Assembly: GCF_000196735.1 (NCBI RefSeq)
Contig: NC_014551.1
Coordinates: forward strand, 3,219,001-3,283,000
Reading direction: 5' to 3'
DNA: 64,000 nucleotides
From: Bacillus amyloliquefaciens DSM 7 = ATCC 23350
GTDB taxonomy: Bacteria > Bacillota > Bacilli > Bacillales > Bacillaceae
The notes beneath the pieces are model-generated. The model made no database searches. It had not been told where the DNA came from and saw nothing but the letters and a program-made list of their open reading frames with translations. Of this stretch, positions 26,089 to 35,197 are shown one piece after another. Each line of letters opens with the position of its first letter. Within the stretch, counting starts at the first letter, position 1. A program made the position numbers and the translations under genes.

Positions 26089-26135
26089 GCACGGCTGCGT
26101 TCCTACTGTTCAGTAAATTGTTTCAGCAGCTCATC

Positions 26136-27851
26136 TTATTCGTGAAAATTCGTTCCGTCTGTTGTCGCTTTAATAATGCCCGCACGGATGACGAAATCTC
26201 CAAAGTGTTCGCCTTCCTCGCGCTCTTTCGCATAACGCGGCAGAATGGTGCGGAGCTCACTGAGAATCTCCTCTTCACCGATATTTTCCCGGTACATTTT
26301 GCTTAAACGGCTGCCGTCAAATGCAGCTCCTAAATACATATTATATTTTCCCGGCGCTTTTCCGATAAATCCGATTTCACCGAGCGCATGGCGGGCGCAG
26401 CCATTCGGGCAGCCAGTCATACGGATGGTGATCTCTTCATCCCGCAGACCGTTTTCGTCAACAATGGCTTCAATTTTATCAATCAGCTTTGGCAGATACC
26501 GCTCCGCTTCGGCCATCGCGAGCCCGCATGTCGGAAGCGCGACGCAAGCCATTGAACTGCGGCGCAGGGCGGAATGCTGCCGGCCGTCTGTCAGACCGTA
26601 TTGTTCGATTAATGCGCTGATTTGTTTCTTTTTCTCGCTCGTCACATTGCCGATAATCAGGTTTTGATTAGAGGTGAGACGGAAATCTCCCGTATGGACT
26701 TTGGCGATTTCACGTAATCCCGTCATCAGCTTATAATCCTCATAGTCCGTGACACGGCCGCCTTCGATGAACATCGTAAAATGCCATGTTCCTTTTACGC
26801 CTTTCACCCATCCGTAACGGTCGCCGTTATGGTCAAAATGATAAGGTTTCGCCTCATCCAGCTGCCAGCCGAGGCGGTTTTCCAGCTCGGCTTTTACATT
26901 TTCCAGACCGAGACGGTCAACAGTATATTTAAATCTGGCATTCTTTCTGACGGAACGATTTCCGTAATCACGCTGAATCGTAATGGTTTTTTCCGCTACA
27001 TCATACAGCTGCTCCGGTTTGCAGAAGCCGATGACTTTTGAAAGCTGCGGATAAGTGGCCGTATCACCGTGCGTCATTCCCATACCGCCGCCGATCGCCA
27101 CGTTGAATCCGATAAGTCTGCCTTCTTCTACAATCGCAATGAAGCCGAGATCTTGAGAAAAGACATCGATATCATTGGACGGAGGCACGGCGATTCCGAT
27201 TTTGAATTTCCGCGGCAAATACAGCGGCCCGTACATCGGTTCCGTTTCCGTATCAGGAGTGCCCGCCACACGTTCCTCATCAAGCCAGATTTCATGATAG
27301 GCTCTCGTGCGCGGAAGAAGGTCATCACTCAGTTTTTTCGACCATTCGTACACTTCCGCATGGATTTCAGACTGATACGGATTTGAAGCGCACATGACGT
27401 TTCGGTTGACATCTCCGCAGGCCGCAATGGTATCAAGCAGCGCCTCATTGATTTTCTGAATCGTTTTTTTCATGTTCCATTTTAAAATTCCGTGCATTTG
27501 GAACGTTTCGCGCGTTGTCAGCTTTAATGTATTGTTTCCGTATTTTTGCGCCAGTTCATCCATGACAAGCCATTGCTCCGGAGTTGACACGCCGCCTGGC
27601 ATCCGGACGCGCAGCATGAATTGATAAGCCGGTTCAAGCTTTTGTTTCTGACGTTCATTGCGGAGATCGCGGTCATCCTGCAGGTAGCTGCCGTGATGCT
27701 TCATCAGCCGGTTGTCATCGTCCGGGATGCCGGCTGAAATCCGGTCAAGCATGACTTCTTTCAATGTGCCGCGCAAATAATCACTTTTTTCTTTAATTTC
27801 CTCAACATCACTTGGAGGGCCTTCCGGCGCTTTTAAAATGTTGTTCACCAT
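26136..27851 (-). CDS. cysI: Assimilatory sulfite reductase hemoprotein beta-subunit CysI
   Basis: 571 residues, identical length to the B. subtilis protein. The siroheme/[4Fe-4S] ligands are visible as [13 protein letters not shown] (Cys-x5-Cys) and [11 protein letters not shown] (Cys-x3-Cys). It reduces sulfite to sulfide with electrons delivered by CysJ. It is the second gene of cysJI, 27 bases after cysJ, with an AAAGGAGC site. In B. subtilis the operon is activated by the LysR protein CysL. Confidence 0.96.
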   Translation of the reverse strand: MVNNILKAPEGPPSDVEEIKEKSDYLRGTLKEVMLDRISAGIPDDDNRLMKHHGSYLQDDRDLRNERQKQKLEPAYQFMLRVRMPGGVSTPEQWLVMDELAQKYGNNTLKLTTRETFQMHGILKWNMKKTIQKINEALLDTIAACGDVNRNVMCASNPYQSEIHAEVYEWSKKLSDDLLPRTRAYHEIWLDEERVAGTPDTETEPMYGPLYLPRKFKIGIAVPPSNDIDVFSQDLGFIAIVEEGRLIGFNVAIGGGMGMTHGDTATYPQLSKVIGFCKPEQLYDVAEKTITIQRDYGNRSVRKNARFKYTVDRLGLENVKAELENRLGWQLDEAKPYHFDHNGDRYGWVKGVKGTWHFTMFIEGGRVTDYEDYKLMTGLREIAKVHTGDFRLTSNQNLIIGNVTSEKKKQISALIEQYGLTDGRQHSALRRSSMACVALPTCGLAMAEAERYLPKLIDKIEAIVDENGLRDEEITIRMTGCPNGCARHALGEIGFIGKAPGKYNMYLGAAFDGSRLSKMYRENIGEEEILSELRTILPRYAKEREEGEHFGDFVIRAGIIKATTDGTNFHE

Positions 27852-27878
27852 GCTGAATAAGCTCCTTTCAAACCAAAA

Positions 27879-29687
27879 TCAATATACGTCACGCTGATAG
27901 CGTTTTTTCTGCTGCATGTCTGCCAGGAAGCTTTCCGCTTTTTCACGGCTCATGCCGCCTTCTTCCTGAATGATATCGAGAAGCGCCTGGTGCACGTCAT
28001 GCGCCATATGCTGTTCATCACCGCAGATGTATACGGCGGCTCCCTGCTGCAGCCATTCATACAGCTCTTTGCTTTGTTCTTTCATACGGTGCTGCACATA
28101 TACTTTTTCCTCCGAATCCCGGGAAAAAGCGACGTCCATTTTTGTAAGTACACCGTTTTGCAGCCATTTTTGCCATTCCGTCTGATACAGAAAATCAGTG
28201 ACAAAGTGCTGATCTCCGAAAAACAGCCATGTTTTCCCTTCAGCACCGGTTTCTTCACGTTCCTGCATAAAGGAACGGAACGGCGCGATGCCTGTCCCCG
28301 GCCCGACCATAATAATCGGTGTATCCGGGTTTTCCGGCAGCTTGAAGTTTTGGTTGTGCTGAATGTAAACCGGAAGCGTATCTCCCGGCTGGAGTCTTTC
28401 CGCACACAGAATGCTGCAGACGCCTTTTCGTTCTCTGCCGTGCGCGTCATATCTGACCGCTCCGATTGTCAGATGCACTTCTTCCGGATTCGCTTCTAAA
28501 CTGCTTGCGATCGAATAGAGCCGGGCCGGCATTTTACGCAGGATGGAAAGAAAGTCTTCCGCGGACGCTTCCCACGGACCGAAATCCCGGACGAGATCAA
28601 GCAGGTCACGGCCGTTGATGTATGCTTTCACCTGCTCTTCATTTCCTTCGGCCAGAAGTTCACTCAGCTTTTTGTCAGTCGTAAACTGTGCGGCCTTTTG
28701 CAAGAGCGGTTTTGTTAACACTGTAATTTCAAAATGAGAAGTGAGCGCGTCTTTCAGCGGACGGGTCTCTCCTTGCTTATTCACCGCCACTTCCTGTTTT
28801 GGGTCCCATTTCAGCTCATTGATCAGCTCATCCACGAGCGCCGGATCATTTTCCGGATAGATGCCGAGGCTGTCCCCGGGCTGATACGCGAGACCGGAAC
28901 CTTCAAGCGAAAGCTCCAGATGGCGTGTTTCTTTATTCGAACCGCGCCCGTTCAGATTGATGTTCTCAAGAACCTCCGCCCGAAACGGGTTCGTTCTGGA
29001 ATAAACGGATTCACCGAGAGCAGGCGTCTCGGCAGGCGCTTCGGCTGTTTGGTTTCCCGCACCTTCGTTCAGGCCGCCGATAACCGCATCAAGCCATTCT
29101 GAAAACGGTTCATCATAATCAAGATCGCAATCAACCCGGGGCGCAAGCTGCGTGCCGCCGAGCTCTTTAAGACGCTCGTCAAACTCTTTGCCGGTCTGGC
29201 AGAAAAATTCATACGAGCTGTCCCCGAGCGCCAAAACGGAAAAACGGAGCGCTTCAAGCTTCGGCGCGCGTCTGCCGTGAAGAAATTCATGAAAAGCCAG
29301 CGCGTTATCCGGCGGATCGCCCTCTCCGTGCGTGCTCACCAAGATCAGTAAATTGTTTATTTTTTTCAGATTATTCGGCTTAAAATCGTTCATCGACGCG
29401 ACGGTGACTTGGAATCCCCGTTCCTCAAGCGTCTTTACCGTCTGTTTCGCAAGACCTTCCGCATTTCCCGTTTGCGATCCGTATAATACGGTCACTTCTT
29501 TCGAGACTGCCGGGCTTTCTGCCGCAGCCTGGGGAGCGGGTGCGGCTGCTTCACCGGACTCGGGCCGGGCCGCAGCCAAGTAACCGCTCAGCCAGATTTT
29601 CTGTGATTCTGTCAAGGTCGGCAGAAGGCGGTTAAGGAGCTCTGCCTGCTCCTGATTAAACGGACTGTTCATGACCTGAAGTTGCAA
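27879..29687 (-). CDS. cysJ: Assimilatory sulfite reductase flavoprotein alpha-subunit CysJ
   Basis: 602 residues from TTG at 29685-29687, 6 bases after GAGGTGG; this gives the LQLQVMNSPFNQEQ start of the B. subtilis protein. Domains in order: flavodoxin-like FMN domain (about 65-210; VLYGSQTGNAEGLA), a connecting FAD-binding region (RLYSIASS, GVCSILC) and an NADPH domain (GPGTGIAPFRSFMQER, CGDEQHMAHDVH, terminal KKRYQRDVY). It passes electrons NADPH-FAD-FMN to CysI. A Pro/Ala/Glu-rich linker separates the N-terminal segment from the FMN domain. Confidence 0.95.
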   Translation of the reverse strand: MQLQVMNSPFNQEQAELLNRLLPTLTESQKIWLSGYLAAARPESGEAAAPAPQAAAESPAVSKEVTVLYGSQTGNAEGLAKQTVKTLEERGFQVTVASMNDFKPNNLKKINNLLILVSTHGEGDPPDNALAFHEFLHGRRAPKLEALRFSVLALGDSSYEFFCQTGKEFDERLKELGGTQLAPRVDCDLDYDEPFSEWLDAVIGGLNEGAGNQTAEAPAETPALGESVYSRTNPFRAEVLENINLNGRGSNKETRHLELSLEGSGLAYQPGDSLGIYPENDPALVDELINELKWDPKQEVAVNKQGETRPLKDALTSHFEITVLTKPLLQKAAQFTTDKKLSELLAEGNEEQVKAYINGRDLLDLVRDFGPWEASAEDFLSILRKMPARLYSIASSLEANPEEVHLTIGAVRYDAHGRERKGVCSILCAERLQPGDTLPVYIQHNQNFKLPENPDTPIIMVGPGTGIAPFRSFMQEREETGAEGKTWLFFGDQHFVTDFLYQTEWQKWLQNGVLTKMDVAFSRDSEEKVYVQHRMKEQSKELYEWLQQGAAVYICGDEQHMAHDVHQALLDIIQEEGGMSREKAESFLADMQQKKRYQRDVY

Positions 29688-29833
29688 CGATATCCACCTC
29701 ACAAGGAATTAAACGTAACGTACGTTATTTCTATAGGAATTGTCAAAATAATATTCTAATTGAAACTTTACCGAAAATTTGTATGTAAGTAAAATATATA
29801 ATCGTGATGATAATGATTAAGATTACTAATGAT

Positions 29834-29864
29834 AAAAAGCCCTTTGCACTCGGCAAAGGGCTTA
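29834..29864 (-). terminator. helD terminator
   Basis: AAGCCCTTTGC / GCAAAGGGCTT stem followed on the minus strand by TTTTTA, overlapping the end of helD. Confidence 0.88.
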
Positions 29865-32178
29865 CACGAATAAGCCGGCGGGCACTTCTTTTATAAAAGG
29901 AGAAGTTTCTCCGGGAGACAGCACGGTCAGATGATGCATCGCCCGCGTGCAGGCCGTATATAACAGCTTGCGGTCATGCTGGCTATTGTACTGGGTAACA
30001 GAGGCGTCAGCAACAATGACGGCGTCAAACTCAATGCCTTTTGCCAAATACACGGGAATGACGCATACCCCTTTTTGGAAAGGCTGATTTTCTTTATTGA
30101 TCAAACGGACATCGCTTGCGACGCTGACCGCCTGAAATACTTTTTTTGCTTCCGCGGCAGTTTTGCAGATGACGGCGATCGTCTCCCAGCCTTTTTGCCT
30201 GAGCTCCCGTATTGTTTCCGTCAATTGCTCCTGCCGCGCTTTTTCTGTATCCGCCCGCAGGAGACGCGGTTTTTCTCCGTTCCGGTTAAAAGGCTCAATG
30301 TCATCACCGTCATCGAGCAGCGCTTTCGTAAATTCAACAATCTGCCGCGTCGACCTGTAAGTCCGCTTCAGGCTGACATACTTTTCTGCGCCGTTGCGAA
30401 AGCAGCCGGCAAGTGAAGAAGGGCCCGTGATGGTGTGGGCATAAATCGACTGGCTGACATCACCGAGCACCGTCATCTTCGCGGCTGGGAAGATGTTTTG
30501 AATATACGTCAGCTGAAATGGGGAATAATCCTGCGCTTCATCAATGAATACGTGCTTCATTTGTGTGTTTTTTCTTTTTCCTTCTATTAGATCCTGCAAA
30601 TAAAGATACGGAGCTGCATCTTCATATGGGAGTGACTGCTCTGCGAACGCTTTCCGGGTCAAAGCGCCGATGCTCTGCCATTGATCAGGCGTTTCATATG
30701 ATCCCCAGTCTGAAAACAGCCGGAGATACATCCGTTTTATATCGAGAAAGCCAAGCTGTCTGACGGCCTGCTTAATCGGCTTAAAAGCTTTTCCCACAAT
30801 GATGGCGCCAAGCAGCCGCTGTTCGCGCTGATGGTCGTCAAAAGCAGGTTCATCATCCGCCGCTTGCTTCTTGAGTTTTTGATAAACCTGAGCATAGTCT
30901 TCCTTATCGAGCAGCTCACTCTCCTGCAGAACCCATTCCTTCTTACGTTCCTTTTTTTCGAGTGCGCTGATTTCCGCAAGAAGCCATTCCGCCGTCAGCT
31001 CCGCTCTGTTCGGAATCGGCAGCTGCTGATCAAGTGAGTAAAAGTAATCTTCAATCCGCTCTTTTGAAATCAGTATTTCTCCCCGGAAGCTGATCTGTTT
31101 ACACATCAGGCCGGAGACGGAAAGCGATCCGGCGTAACGGTCAATCATGGTCCGGAAAGCTGATGACGCTTTGTAGGCGATGGCTGTGAGCCTTACGGAA
31201 AGCGCGTCCTGATTCTGCTCGGTCAGGCAATATTCGAGCTGTTCGTACGGGCTTTCACATTCAAACTTTCGTCCGAGCCGGCGGGCGATATATTCCTGAA
31301 ACGTGGCCTGTTCCATATTTTCTTCTCCCAGTTCCGGCAATACGGCGGAAACGTAACTGTTGAACAAAATGTTCGGAGAAAACAGCACTATCTGACGGGC
31401 GTCAAGCACACCGCGCCCGCGGTACAGCAAGTAAGCGGCCCGCTGAAGCGCCGCGGATGTTTTCCCGCTTCCGGCGGCTCCCTGAACGATGAGATATTTG
31501 CTTTTTTCATCACGAATTATTTCATTCTGTTCTTTTTGGATGGTTGACACGATGTTTTTCATCTGCTGGCCGGAATGGCCGCTCAGCACCTCTTGCAGCA
31601 TTTCGTCACCAATCGTCATATCCGTGTTAAACATCGCTTTAAGCGTCCCGTTTTTAATGATAAACTGCCGCTTCAGTGTGATGTCCCCTTCTATCGTTTC
31701 TTCCGGAACTTCATAGCGGGCTTTTCCCGGGGAATATTGATAGTAAAGAGATGAAATGGGCGCACGCCAATCGTAAATGAGAAAATGCTCATTGGTTTCA
31801 TCCATTAAAGAAGTCAGCCCGATATAAATCTGCTCGGCAGAGGACTCCCCTTTTTCCGTAAAATCGACACGGCCGAAGTAAGGAGAGGCTTTCAGCTTTT
31901 GGATTTTTTGAAGCTGCCGGTATTGAAGCCGATGCGTCCGTTCACGTTCTGAAAGCATTTCAGCCTGCTGTTTAATGCTTGAAAATGTTTCCGCCGCTTC
32001 ATGGGCATCATCCAAATTAACCGTGACATCATCCCAAAACGTTTTTCTCAAACCGACAATATCCTGCTTCAATCCGGCCCGATGATGCTTCAAGACGCGT
32101 TTGTTTCTGATCCAGTTCCTTCATGACAAAATTGATTCTTTCCTGCTCTTCTTTCCATTCTTCATCACGTTTTGCCAT
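29862..32178 (-). CDS. helD: RNA polymerase-recycling helicase-like ATPase HelD, frameshifted near the N terminus
   Basis: The main frame (29862-32093) gives 743 residues with UvrD-like motifs: Walker [22 protein letters not shown], motif [16 protein letters not shown], motif [13 protein letters not shown], motif [13 protein letters not shown] and motif [15 protein letters not shown]. It lacks a ribosome site and starts after the usual beginning. A good ATG with GGAGGTG at 32176-32178 opens [17 protein letters not shown]... in the next frame; removing one base from the CCC at 32078-32080 joins both into [21 protein letters not shown], the expected HelD N terminus (about 771 residues). HelD pries stalled or rifampicin-bound RNA polymerase from DNA using this N-terminal coiled coil, so the break may matter. 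Confidence 0.88.
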
Positions 32179-32296
32179 CAGCGGCACCTCCGACATCAAG
32201 CTGACAAATCCGGCTTTCTTTACACAAACATATTATTCATCATTATAGTCAAATACCCTTTTTCTTATCATATCGGGCGTCTTTTTTATCCGTTAT

Positions 32297-32335
32297 GCAA
32301 AAAAACCGATTTCTTTTATGAAATCGGTTTTTTAC
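32297..32335 (-). terminator. yvgT terminator
   Basis: AAACCGATTTC / GAAATCGGTTT with A and T runs at the end of yvgT. Confidence 0.9.
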
Positions 32336-32940
32336 TGATCTATATGATAGGAACGAATCGGCAGGCGCCACCTGAAAACATAACTGCAGATGCGGCATGC
32401 CACAAGCACTAGGAACAGCACATACAAACCTGCGGCATTCCCGGCCCAGCCGAGGCCCACGATTAATCCTCCGAGTGCGGCCCAGACTGCATAAATTTCC
32501 GACTTGAGCACAAGGGGCTTCCTGCCCGCGAGCAGATCCCGTATGATGCCGCCCCCGCTTCCGGTCAGCACCGCGGCCGCAACCACTGCACTGAGCGGAT
32601 GGCCCATTTTTACGGCATACAAAGCGCCTTGGATGGCAAACGCCGAAAGCCCGATGGCATCGGATACGTTTCCCCATTTACTCCAATGTCTTAACAGCAG
32701 CTTCGGAAATAAAAAGACAATCGTAACTGATGCGAGAGCGATTTGAAAAAACGCGCCTTGCTCCCACAAGGCGGAGACCGGAACACCGATCAGCAGGTTT
32801 CGGATGGCTCCGCCGCCGAACGCTGTTACAATCCCCAAGATATACACGCCTAAAATATCATACTCCTCTTCCATCGCAACAATCGCTCCGCTGACCGCAA
32901 ACGCAATGATGCCGATTACACTAAGCAGCTCCCAGGCCAT
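32332..32940 (-). CDS. yvgT: YvgT, TRIC/UPF0126-family membrane protein
   Basis: 202 residues with seven membrane segments arranged as two repeats, each carrying the Gly-rich helix of the family: AFGGGAIRNLLIG (repeat 1) and TGSGGGIIRDLLAG (repeat 2). These are the signature motifs of bacterial trimeric intracellular cation channel homologs. GGAG lies 8 bases before the ATG. Ion selectivity in Bacillus is untested as far as I know. Monocistronic. Confidence 0.9.
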   Translation of the reverse strand: MAWELLSVIGIIAFAVSGAIVAMEEEYDILGVYILGIVTAFGGGAIRNLLIGVPVSALWEQGAFFQIALASVTIVFLFPKLLLRHWSKWGNVSDAIGLSAFAIQGALYAVKMGHPLSAVVAAAVLTGSGGGIIRDLLAGRKPLVLKSEIYAVWAALGGLIVGLGWAGNAAGLYVLFLVLVACRICSYVFRWRLPIRSYHIDQ

Positions 32941-33165
32941 TCCATATGCTCCTTTTTATTTGTTAAATTTTCTGACGACCATTAGATTTTATAATCGCTT
33001 TCTCTTAAAATCAACCTTATTTTTGAAAGATTCTGATTCCAAAATCGGGACAACTGCATTCATCATATCTGGAGGCGAGAATATTTTCCTATTTTATACT
33101 ATATTAGGAGGTTTATTGGAAGTTACATTGAATACTTTCTCTTAACAAAAAAGGGGGGTTATAAG

Positions 33166-33966
33166 ATGAAAATCAGTTCACTTGTTTTTCCAGTTTTATT
33201 GGCCGCCGGATTAATTCCCGGCCTGCCGTCAGCCGAAAACCATACGCATTCGCACACTCATGCGGAGCCGGCCAAAACGGTGTATACGGACCCGCTTCCG
33301 AAAGCCGATCATTTTAAAGATCTGAAAGGCCCGGTTCAGATTGAACAGACGGTTGATACAAAAATTCTGGATGAAAACGGTAAGCAGGTCGGCACGAAAC
33401 GATTCGATGCCAATGTCAATCAGGATAAAGCCTCAACTAAAGCCAGCACGGGCTCTCAGAAGGTCAGAGTACTGGCGGTGGCGGACGCTGAATACCGCGC
33501 CAAATACAGCGACTGGCAAACGCGAATCGTCCAGATCGTGGAGCAGGCTGATGTCGCCTTCAACCGTGATCATAACATTGATTTTGTCGTACAGGCCGTG
33601 CAAGCCTGGAATTCCTCCGGCTCAAACAGTTCTCAGATTTTATCGAATCTCCAAAGCAGCTTCAGAAATCAAAATTATCATTTTGTCGTCGGTTTTACCG
33701 CAAAATCGAGTTTTGACGCCGGCGGTATCGCGTATGTATATAACGGCAAACCGAGCGGCCCGGCCTTCAGCGTGAACCTAGATCAAGGAACGGCCAACAC
33801 GGCGAAAGCGGCCCAGCACGAGTTTTCCCATAATTTCGGACTTCAGCATGACGCCCAAGGCAGCGGCATCCGCTGCGTCATGAATTATGATTATGCCTAT
33901 TCCGTAGATATTTGGGACAGTTCCCATAACAGACAGATTGAGACAAACAAAGCTTGGTACAGATAA
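33166..33966 (+). CDS. Secreted zinc metalloprotease of the metzincin type
   Basis: 266 residues. A short Sec-type signal (1-23, ending GLPSA) precedes a histidine-rich stretch (NHTHSHTHAE) and a roughly 70-residue pro-region. The catalytic domain has RVLAVADAEYRAKY at its start and HEFSHNFGLQHD at 218-229, i.e. the metzincin zinc motif HExxHxxGxxHD with ligands His218, His222 and His228. The Met-turn is CVMNYDY (Met239). The protein has one cysteine. The strong AAGGGGGG site precedes the ATG, and a terminator follows. B. subtilis 168 has no equivalent between yvgT and bdbC as far as I recall, so this is probably accessory. Reprolysin-like M12 is the closest class I can name. Confidence 0.85.
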   Translation: MKISSLVFPVLLAAGLIPGLPSAENHTHSHTHAEPAKTVYTDPLPKADHFKDLKGPVQIEQTVDTKILDENGKQVGTKRFDANVNQDKASTKASTGSQKVRVLAVADAEYRAKYSDWQTRIVQIVEQADVAFNRDHNIDFVVQAVQAWNSSGSNSSQILSNLQSSFRNQNYHFVVGFTAKSSFDAGGIAYVYNGKPSGPAFSVNLDQGTANTAKAAQHEFSHNFGLQHDAQGSGIRCVMNYDYAYSVDIWDSSHNRQIETNKAWYR

Positions 33967-33967
33967 T

Positions 33968-34004
33968 AGAAAAAGAGCCGCTCCCATGGAGCAGGCTCTT
34001 TATT
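33968..34004. terminator. Bidirectional terminator protease/bdbC
   Basis: AAAGAGCC-GCTCC / GGAGC-AGGCTCTTT stem with flanking A and T runs between convergent genes. Confidence 0.88.
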
Positions 34005-34419
34005 TTGCCGTGCGTTCCGCTTTGACAAAACACATGCAGACAATAATGAGAATAAATGCCGTCAATGCTAAGAATGGAATGGTAATAAAACCGAACCAGT
34101 TAATATATTCAGATGAGCAAGGTACGCCGTAGACGCATGGCTTGATGCCGCTGAAACCGGGCACCTTCTGCTCAAGGTAATGCATGATCGATATAAACGC
34201 ACCGATGACGGCCATCGGGAGCACATATTTTTTCACGCGCGTGTCACCCTGAAAGGTGGCGATTCCTAAAATCAGGACAAGCGGGTACATGAGAATTCTT
34301 TGATACCAGCACAGCTCGCACGGTATGAATTTTCTGATCTCGCTGAAATATAGGCTGCCGAGCATGGCAACAAGAGCTATTACCCAAGAAGCATATAAAA
34401 ATACGATTCTATTTTTCAT
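34000..34419 (-). CDS. bdbC: Thiol-disulfide oxidoreductase BdbC (DsbB-like)
   Basis: 139 residues with four membrane segments. The first active pair is CELC (Cys34/Cys37) and the second pair is in CVYGVPC near residues 98-104, the DsbB arrangement. It reoxidises BdbD using quinone. Its start overlaps the end of bdbD by 11 bases, so the pair forms one operon, as in B. subtilis, where the two proteins are needed for competence pseudopilin and sublancin disulfides. Confidence 0.94.
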   Translation of the reverse strand: MKNRIVFLYASWVIALVAMLGSLYFSEIRKFIPCELCWYQRILMYPLVLILGIATFQGDTRVKKYVLPMAVIGAFISIMHYLEQKVPGFSGIKPCVYGVPCSSEYINWFGFITIPFLALTAFILIIVCMCFVKAERTAK

Positions 34420-35080
34420 TTTTCAGCTCTTTCTTAATCGTTTTTGAAATCTCCTCATAATTAGCGAAGTCTTTAATCACTTTGTCATTTACGTAAATCG
34501 TCGGTGTCGCCGTGATATTTAATTTATCATTCAGGTCAGTGTCAGCTTTCAGCTCTGTTGCGAAGGTTTCTTTATCAAGGTTTTCCTTCAGCTTGTCAGG
34601 ATCAACCTTTTTCGCGGTGCTTTTGACCGTCTTTTCAAGCAATGCAGGCGTGACCCATTCCTGTTCGCTTGACGGCTGCTCTTCAAACAGCTTTTCATGG
34701 AAAGCCCAGAATGATGCCGGGTCTTCCTTCCACACCTCTTCTGAAGCAAGTGCCGCCAGACGCGAGCCGGTTCCGTGGAACATGACGTTCACAAATGAAA
34801 ATTTCACGTCGCCTTTATCGATAAAATCTTTTTTGATTTTCGGAAAGATATCGCTGTTAAATACTTTGCATGACGGACATTTGTAATCTCCGAATTCAAC
34901 TACCGTCACAGGCGCGCTGTCTTTGCCAAGCACGGGCTGTCCTTTAATGGAAGGCTGTTCGGCGACTGTTTCGCCCGCTTTTTCCGTTTGGTTGTTAATA
35001 ATTACGATGGCCGCAAATAAAACGACAACGATTAACGTCAGAATCACCGCAAATTTCGCAGACGATTGTTTCTTTTTCAC
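34409..35080 (-). CDS. bdbD: Thiol-disulfide oxidoreductase BdbD (DsbA-like)
   Basis: 223 residues. One N-terminal membrane anchor (about 10-28), then a thioredoxin fold with the active site CPSC (Cys68/Cys71) and a cis-Pro loop TATPTIYVND. It introduces disulfides into proteins outside the membrane. First gene of bdbDC, with GAGGTG before the ATG. Confidence 0.94.
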   Translation of the reverse strand: MKKKQSSAKFAVILTLIVVVLFAAIVIINNQTEKAGETVAEQPSIKGQPVLGKDSAPVTVVEFGDYKCPSCKVFNSDIFPKIKKDFIDKGDVKFSFVNVMFHGTGSRLAALASEEVWKEDPASFWAFHEKLFEEQPSSEQEWVTPALLEKTVKSTAKKVDPDKLKENLDKETFATELKADTDLNDKLNITATPTIYVNDKVIKDFANYEEISKTIKKELKNEK

Positions 35081-35103
35081 TCAGACACCTCATTGTTTTT
35101 AAA

Positions 35104-35141
35104 ATAAAAAAGAAGCGGATGCCGGATGGCCCGCTTCTCTA
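35104..35141 (-). terminator. cadA terminator
   Basis: AGAAGCGG / CCGCTTCT with a 12-base loop, followed on the minus strand by TTTTTTATTTT. Confidence 0.88.
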
Positions 35142-35197
35142 TTTTACCAAGACAACCTTGTTTAAGAAAACCCTGAAAAACGAATTATCTTTGACAA

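Noticed and set aside
29808..29822. Fur-like sequence TGATAATGATTAAGA upstream of cysJ
   Set aside because: It matches 13 of 15 positions, but it lies about 120 bases before the start in an AT-rich region, and cysJI is not a Fur target I know of. Chance match is likely.
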